The notes under the pieces: generated by a model | The model's input: the letters and a program-made list of their open reading frames with translations, nothing else | Database searches by the model: none | What the model was told of the DNA's origin: nothing | From: Anaeramoeba ignava | Taxonomy: Eukaryota; Metamonada; Anaeramoebidae | Length of the DNA stretch: 64,000 nucleotides | Direction: 5' to 3' | Assembly (NCBI GenBank): GCA_028826165.1 | Contig: JAPDFW010000103.1 | Coordinates: forward strand, 387,501 to 451,500 | Translations under genes and position numbers: made by a program | Shown here: in pieces, positions 57,518 to 64,000 of the stretch | Layout: the number at the start of each line of letters is the position of its first letter | Numbering within the stretch: position 1 is the first letter of the stretch

Positions 57518-59176
57518 TCAAACAAATTTATTTTTCTTATGAGCTGCTGCAATATTTGTTAAGGAAACAGAATGACGAAAAGAAGGAGAAATTTGATTTT
57601 GAGATGATTGATTATTTGAGTTATTATTTGAGTTATTATTTGAGTTATTATTTGGAGAAATAATTTTTTTAAGCGGGGAATTTTGGTTTTCTGATCTTGA
57701 AAAGGGTTTTTTTGCGTTTGATTTTGCTATTTTCCCTAAATGGGCGAGATCTACTTCTGATGAGTATGATAATTGTAACGTTTTTTCAGATACTTTTGTT
57801 TGAACTTCAAGATTGTGAATAGTTTTGTTTTTTTCGTTGATTTCTCGTTCGCTTTGGATTATTTGCTTCTTCTTCTCGCTTATTGTTTGTCGTAGTTTTT
57901 CGATTTGTGATTGGATTTGATTGCTTTTTCTTTTCAGTTGTTTTTGTCCTTCTGTTGCTTCTGATGTTTGATTGTGAATTTTTTTTAATGCTTTTTCTCG
58001 TTTTTTGATTTGTGCTTTTTAATTTTTAAATCAATTTTTAAATCAATTTTTAATATTAATTTTAAATCAATTTTTAAATCAATTTTTAAATCAATTTTTA
58101 ATATTAATTTTTAATATTAATTTTTAATATTAATTTTTAATATTAATTTTTAAATCAATTTTTAAATCAATTTTTAAATCAATTTTTAATTTTAATTTTT
58201 AAATCAATTTTTAATTTTAATTTTAAATCAATTTTTAAATCAATTTTTTAAATCAATTTTTAATATTAATTTTTTATCCGATTTTAATTTTAATTTTAAT
58301 TCTAATTTTAATTCTAATTCTAATTTTAATTATAATTTTAATTTTAATTCTAATTTTAATTCTAATTCTATTTCTAATTCTAATTCTAATTTTAATTTTA
58401 ATTCTAATTTTAATTTTAATTTTAATTTTTAATTCTAAATTTAATTTTTTAATTTTAATTCTAATTCAATTTCTAATTTTAATTTTATTTCTAATTTTAA
58501 TTCTAATTCTAATTTTAATTCTAATTCTAATTCTAATTCTAATTCTAATTCTAATTTTAATTCTAATTCTAATTTTAATTTTAATTTTAATTCTAATTTT
58601 AATTTTAATTTTAATTTTAATTTTAATTTTTAATTTTAATTTTAATTTTAATTCTAATTTTAATTTTAATTCTAATTTTAATTCTAATTTTAATTCTAAT
58701 TCTAATTCTAATTCTAATTTTAATTCTAATTTGAATTTTAATTTTAAATTGAATTTTAAATTGAATTTTAAATTGAATTTTAATTATAAATTGAATTTTA
58801 ATTATAATTTTTGTTTTGTGGTCGAGTGATGATGTTGTTTTTTTTTGTTTTTGGATTTATTTATTGATTATTAAATTAATAAATTTAATAAAATTATGTT
58901 CAAAATTTAAAAATAAAAATAAATTGGTTATAAACTTTAAATGAATTCTATTTGTTTTTATGATTATTTTTTTATGTATATATAAAAAAAGAAAAGGGTT
59001 AAAAAATAAAATTTATTATAAAAATTACAGCGAATTTCTTCAATTTTAACTTCAAAATTTTCTAACTCTTTTTTATGACTATTTTTTAAATGATAAATTC
59101 TTGTTTGATAAGATTCTTTTATTTCTTCAAAATTTTCATTGTTTTCATTTGTTTTATTCAATGGTTTTTCTTCCAT
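57518..59176 (-). CDS. small coiled-coil protein with Ser/Asn-rich tail
   Basis: Exons 59176-59029 and 58014-57518 make 214 residues. The second exon has no Met but an open frame of 165 codons with non-repetitive codon use, and joins the first in phase across GTAATT...AAAAAG. Residues about 15-120 are a continuous Glu/Lys/Gln coiled coil (KIEEIRSQIKKREKALKKI). The tail has NNNS repeats, then SPSFRHSVSLTNIAAAHKKNKFV-type basic sequence. The function is not recognised. It may be an adaptor or cytoskeletal component. Confidence 0.75.
58015..59028 (-). repeat. 1-kb intron with TTTTTAAATCAA and TAATTC satellites
   Basis: Phase-1 intron. 58020-58280 is an AATTTTTAAATC array and 58280-58800 is a TTTTAATTC/TTCTAATTC hexamer array. 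The remainder (58800-59028) is AT-rich with no coding sequence in frame. Confidence 0.8.
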
Positions 59177-59687
59177 TTTTGAAAGGAAAAAAATGAGGAA
59201 AAAAAAAAATAAAAAAAAAAAAGTCAAGAAAAAGAAAAAAAAAAAAAGGAAAAAAAATTTTTTTTTTAATTTAATTTTTTAATTTAATTTTTTAATTTTA
59301 ATTTGAGAAATTATACTTTTTCTTAAATCAATAATTTTAAAAATAAAAATTTGCTTTTTTTTCAAATGTTTATTTTTAATAATTTTTAAAAGGAAATTTT
59401 TGATTTTTCGATTAAAAAAAGATTGAGAAAAGAAAAAAATTTTTTTTTTTTTTGTTTTTTTTTTGTTTTTTAAATAAAAAAATTGAATTAACTTTTTTTA
59501 AGATTTTCTCTATTCTCTTTTCTAATTATTTTTAAATGAAAAAATTTTAAAATTAATTATTTAAATAATTTTAAATTTAATTGTGTAATTTTCTTATTTG
59601 ATCCAATTTATAAAATTAAATTTTTAAATTAAAAAAAATTAAAAAAAGAAAAAAAATTTTTTGTTTTATTGATTTTTTTTTATTTAT
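59177..59687. other. spacer between coiled-coil gene start and CLK stop
   Basis: 511 bp of homopolymer-rich AT sequence, including long A and T runs near 59210-59270 and 59435-59475. I see no gene or structure in it. Confidence 0.5.
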
Positions 59688-62274
59688 TTAAATTTCTTTA
59701 AAAAAAGCATGTTTTAAAGCTTGTTCAGCAGTAATTCTTTTTTCAGGAATATATTCACACATTTTTTTAATTAAATCTAAAAATTTTAAATGTTCTGGAT
59801 CTTGAGAAATTATTAAATCTTCTAATTTAATTAATTTTTCCACTTTTTTTTCACACTTTTGATTTAATAAAATTTTTGGGGTATTTAATTTATAATTAGA
59901 ATTGAAATATTTTGAATATTTTCCTCTAATCCAAACAAACAAATAAATAAATAATAAATAAATATTAATTAAATATTAAATAAATATCAAATAAATATTA
60001 ATTATTAAATAATAAATATTAAATATTAAATAAATATTAAATAAATATTAAATAAATAAATATTAATTAAATAATAAATATTAAATATTAAATAAATATT
60101 AAATAAATATTAAATAAATAATAAATATTAAATAAATATTAAATAAATATTAAATATTAAATAAATATTATATATTAAATAAATAAAGATAAAATCTACT
60201 GAGCAAGCTTGATAAAAGAAATAGGAAAATATCCAAAAACTTTTTCCATCATTAATAAATGTTCTGAATTTGAATGCGTTTGGAATAAAACATGACCAGT
60301 ATATAACTCCATTAAAATACAACCAATACTCCAAATATCACAAGAATAAGACCAATTCATACCTAAATAAATTAAAAAAAAATTTAATTGAATAATTAAA
60401 TAAGCTGAGAAAATGAAAACAAATAAAATGGGAAGCAAAAAATAACCTAAAATAACTTCAGGTGGTCTATAATTGCGAGTACAAATAATATCTGAGTGAT
60501 TTTCTTCAATTTCGACAGCGTTTCCAAAATCAATAAGTTTGACTTCATACGAATCTGGAACTTTTAAAAGGAAACCTTTTTCTTCTTTCTGAATATTTTC
60601 GTTTTGGATTTCGATATTCTTTTGGTTGACTCGAATCACATGATATTTTTTATTTATCGTTAAAATATTCTCCGGTTTGAGATCAGTATGGGCAATTTTC
60701 TGGCTATGAAGAACTAATTTATTATTTTAAATATTTGGTTTTTCAAAATTTGTTTGTTGATGTTCATCGACTAGCTTGGTATCCTTGCGACTTGAAAAAG
60801 GTTATGTGTTTTTGTATTCGAAAATTGTAACAATTTACAAGTAATTATTTTAAGAATTTGATTTGCTATTTTTTTCACATATGAAAATGGAAAAGGTTTA
60901 AATTCGTTCATTTTCAAAAAATCGTAGAGGGAAAATCCCAATGGTTCAAAAACCATGCAAAAATGTGTTTTAAATTGGAAGTGATTCAATAAACGAACGA
61001 TTCCACTTAATTTTATAAATGAATTTTATAAATGAATTTTTAATTTAAATTTTAAATTTTAAATTTACAATTTATTCGAATAATCTTTTTTATTTAATTT
61101 TAATAAAATATCAACTTCATATTCTGCAGCACGACAATATCTTTCAACATTTCGAATCACTTTTAATGCAACAACTTTATTTGTTTCAATATCTAAACAT
61201 TCAAAAACCCTTGAAAAAGTACCTAAAATTAAAATTGAAATTAAATTTGAAATTGAATTTGAAATTGAAATTAAAATTATAATTAAAATTAAAATTGAAA
61301 TTAAAATTAAAATTGAAATTAAAATTAAAATAAAAATTAAATTTGAAATTAAAAATAAATTTGAAATTGAAATTAAATTTAAAATTGAAATTAAATTTAA
61401 AATTAAAATTAAATTTAAATTTAAATTTAAATTAAATTTGAAATTAAAATTAAAATCGGATAAAAATTAAATTTGAAATTAAATTTGAAATTAAAATTAA
61501 AATCGGATATTTTTTTTTTGCAAAATTTGAATCATTCTTCAATTAAAATACCTTCCCCCATTAACTTTATAACACAATCTAAAAAAGAAAAGAAAAATAA
61601 TTTTAAAAAATAATTTTAATTTTAATTTTAAAAAAATAAATTAAAAAATAAAATTTTACATTTTGAAGTTATATAATCACCAGAATTTATTATTATTTGA
61701 CCTTCTTTTGTAACATGATATCCATGTTTTGAATTATGACTTGATCTTTTCACATGTTTTCTATGTCTTTTTCTTGAATGTTCACGAATATAATTTGAAT
61801 CAAAATTCTTATTTTTTAAAATTAAAATTAAAAATAAAAATTAAAATTTAAAAATTAAAATAAATTGGAAAACGATATATTTACTTTATGAAATGTTTTC
61901 CTTTTTTTCTTTTGATTAACTTTGTAATTATTTTCTTGATGAAAATTATCTTTTTTTTGATAACGTTCAAAATTTCGAATTTTTTCGTTTTGAAAATTTC
62001 TAAAAGAAGATGATGAACGATGATAAGATTTAGAATGATATTTTTGAATGGAATGATTGTTTTGAGGATAATTTTCATAAACATCATGATCATATCTTCT
62101 TCCTGAATAGATATTTGAATGATGAAAAATTTTTGGATTTATGAAAGTATCAGTATTTGGATAAAAAATGGGGGAAAATGAGAAGAGATTTGAATGAGAA
62201 GATGAATTGAAATGTGAATTTTTTCTTTCTTTAGAAAATATTTTATGATGAGAATTATAATAATGATAATTCAT
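59688..62274 (-). CDS. LAMMER/CLK dual-specificity protein kinase
   Basis: Eight exons (62274-61885, 61807-61660, 61578-61552, 61222-61069, 61005-60839, 60713-60447, 60362-60200, 59925-59688) give 517 residues. The N-terminal 175 residues are Ser/His/Tyr/Arg-rich, as in CLKs. GEGTFSRV is the glycine loop, VALKVIRN carries the ATP lysine, HTDLKPEN holds catalytic D306 and DFGNA holds D357. CTRNYRPPEVILG is the activation segment and EHLLMMEKVFG is the LAMMER signature. CLKs phosphorylate SR splicing factors in the nucleus. Exon 3 is only 27 nt. The 84-bp intron 60446-60363 is a multiple of three without a stop, so its retention would insert 28 residues after the activation segment. Confidence 0.95.
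59926..60199 (-). repeat. ATTAAATAA satellite in the last CLK intron
   Basis: A 274-bp phase-2 intron, GTAGAT...ATTAG on the minus strand, filled with TATTTAATATTTAT-type repeats. Confidence 0.75.
61223..61551 (-). repeat. ATTGAA/ATTAAA satellite in the CLK glycine-loop intron
   Basis: A 329-bp phase-1 intron splitting the GEG codon of the glycine loop, GTATTT...TTTAG. It carries AAATTGAAATTAAA repeats and two copies of AAAATCGGATA. Confidence 0.75.
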
Positions 62275-62890
62275 AAGAGGAAAAAAATGAAAAAAAAATG
62301 ATTAAAAAATAATTAAAATTACAAAAAAAATTTCGTTAAAAAAATAAAAATAAATTTTAATAAAAAAATTAAAAGAGTTAACAATAAAGGAATAGTCTGA
62401 ATCGAGTTATTCTTCAAAATTTTAATTTCTTTTACAAAATTAATTTTTTGAAAAATTATTTAAAATAACGAATTGAGCTTAAACTTGAAAAAATCTTTTA
62501 AAAAAACCCTTTTTTTCTAAAGATTTTTTCTTCAATAAACTCCAAGTTTCTTCCAACTAGAAAATATAAAAATCAAATCAAATCAAATCAATTCTTTTTT
62601 TTTTCTTTGGATCTTTGAAATTTTCCAATTTCTCTCCAATTTAAAAAAGTTTTGTTTCTGTTACTTGGAAATTAAAGACAAGAAAATTATTATTATTTTT
62701 TTTTTCTTTCTTCTTTAATTGTTCTCTAGAACCTTTATTTATGTTTCTCAGACCTTCCCAATCGATTTTTATTTTTTATTTTTTAAAGTATGTTATCGAT
62801 TAAACGTTTATTCTTTATTGTTAACTCAAAGTATTTAATTTTTTTTTTTTATTTTTTTAAATTTTTCTTTTTTAAAAAATTTTTTTAATT
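62275..62890. other. 5' flank of CLK and spacer to the terminal satellite
   Basis: 616 bp, less repetitive than most spacers. It includes a short AAATC run at 62572-62591 and mixed sequence at 62380-62570 and 62740-62830. No coding frame or RNA gene can be supported. The CLK promoter is expected in the part next to 62274. Confidence 0.45.
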
Positions 62891-62919
62891 ATGGTTTTTT
62901 TTCATATTTATTTAAAATC

Positions 62920-64000
62920 CAAAAATCAAAATCAAAATCAAAATCAAAATCAAAATCAAAATCAAAATCAAAATCAAAATCAAAATCTAAATCTAAATCT
63001 AAATCTAAATATAAATTTAAATCAAAATCTAAATCTAAATCTAAATCTAAATCAAAATCAAAATCTAAATCAAAATCAAAATCAAAATCAAAATCAAAAT
63101 CTAAATCAAAATCAAAATCTAAATCTAAATCTAAATCAAAATCTAAATCTAAATCTAAATCTAAATTTAAATCAAATTCAAATTCAAATCTAAATCTAAA
63201 TCTAAATCTAAATCTAAATCTAAATCTAAATCTAAATCTAAATCTAAATCTAAATCTAAATCTAAATCAAAATCTAAATCTAAATCTAAATCAAAATCTA
63301 AATCAAAATATAAATCTAAATCTAAATATAAATCAAAATATAAATATAAATATAAATCAAAATTAAAATCAAAATATAAATCTAAATATAAATCTAAATC
63401 TAAATCAAAATCAAAATCAAAATCAAAATCTAAATCTAAATCTAAATCTAAATCTAATTCTAAATCTAAATCAAAATATAAATCTAAATCTAAATCTAAA
63501 TATAAATCTAAATCAAAATCTAAATCTAAATCAAAATCTAAATCAAAATATAAATCAAAATCTAAATCAAAATCAAAATCTAAATCAAAATATAAATATA
63601 AATCTAAATATAAATCTAAATATAAATCTAAATCTAAATCAAAATATAAATCTAAATATAAATCTAAATCAAAATCAAAATCAAAATCAAAATCTAAATC
63701 AAAATATAAATCTAAATCTAAATCTAAATCTAAATCTAAATCTAAATCAAAATCAAAATCAAAATCTAAATCTAAATCTAAATCTAAATCTAAATCTAAA
63801 TCAAAATATAAATATAAATCTAAATATAAATCTAAATCTAAATCTAAATCAAAATCTAAATCAAAATCTAAATCTAAATCTAAATCAAAATCAAAATCAA
63901 AATCAAAATCAAAATCTAAATCTAAATCAAAAATCAAAATAAATATAAATATAAATATAAATCAAAATCTAAATCTAAATCTAAATCAAAATCAAAATCA
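62920..64000. repeat. AAATCT/AAATCA hexanucleotide satellite running off the window
   Basis: At least 1.08 kb of six-base units AAATCT, AAATCA, AAATAT and rare AAATTT. The period is kept with few breaks (near 63175-63190 and 63930). One + frame reads (Lys-Ser)n with Tyr/Phe substitutions; other frames read Asn-Gln/Asn-Leu, and the minus strand reads Asp-Leu. An ATG at 62891 leads into the Asn-Gln frame but stops at 63193. Coding is possible but not demonstrated. Confidence 0.8.

Noticed and set aside
62920-64000. Telomeric repeat at the window end
   Set aside because: AAATCT/AAATCA units lack the G-rich strand typical of telomeres and the same type of hexamer array occurs internally elsewhere.

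Overview
The window is very A+T-rich eukaryotic nuclear DNA with many GT-AG introns, the standard stop codons (TAA and TGA end real genes) and long simple-sequence tracts inside introns and between genes. The gene content (DOCK GEF, heterotrimeric G-alpha, a PAS-RGS-DUF547 protein, BTB-TLDc and ankyrin-BTB families) suits a free-living amoeboid protist. An Anaeramoeba-like genome is my best guess, from general knowledge of its BTB/TLDc expansions and not from any search. I reconstructed splice junctions by hand from reading frame, phase and family consensus; no transcript supports them.

Layout. 1-8.4 kb (+): 3' part of poly(ADP-ribose) glycohydrolase, a TTAAA satellite, then a complete five-exon DOCK-type Rac/Rho GEF. 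8.6-13.4 kb: a LIM-coiled-coil gene (-) divergent from a seven-exon G-alpha gene (+). 13.7-19.7 kb (-): a long coiled-coil repeat protein and the elongation factor IWS1/Spn1. 19.8-28.8 kb: three BTB-TLDc genes set in ~144-bp and ~170-bp satellites. 28.9-31.6 kb (-): RUVBL2. 31.9-37.2 kb (-): a PAS-coiled-coil-RGS-DUF547 protein. 37.6-41.9 kb (-): an ankyrin-BTB membrane protein. 42.3-46.0 kb (-): LSM7 and a CH-like/PH-like repeat protein. 46.1-48.9 kb (+): an AFG2/CDC48-type AAA ATPase. 48.9-56.4 kb (+): a second copy of the satellite plus BTB-TLDc pair. 56.4-62.3 kb (-): a kinase-like protein with a UIM, a small coiled-coil protein and a LAMMER/CLK kinase. 62.9-64 kb: a hexanucleotide satellite.

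The main novelty is in the ankyrin-BTB gene. Five consecutive junctions between 96-nt ankyrin exons each hold two further exons of exactly three nucleotides (AG|NNN|GT). Each adds one codon, and together they restore the two residues the ankyrin beta-hairpin loop otherwise lacks. The first full repeat of the same gene is a single 102-nt exon (96+3+3), so the arrangement looks like intronisation around single codons. A second case of tandem introns separated by 3 nt lies in the first BTB-TLDc gene, where the introns are units of the neighbouring intergenic satellite.

Functionally, the G-alpha, RGS and DOCK genes could belong to receptor-to-actin signalling. RUVBL2, IWS1, LSM7 and CLK are nuclear chromatin, transcription and RNA-processing factors. 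They share the window but nothing suggests co-regulation, apart from two close divergent promoters (10331-10612 and 45970-46050).
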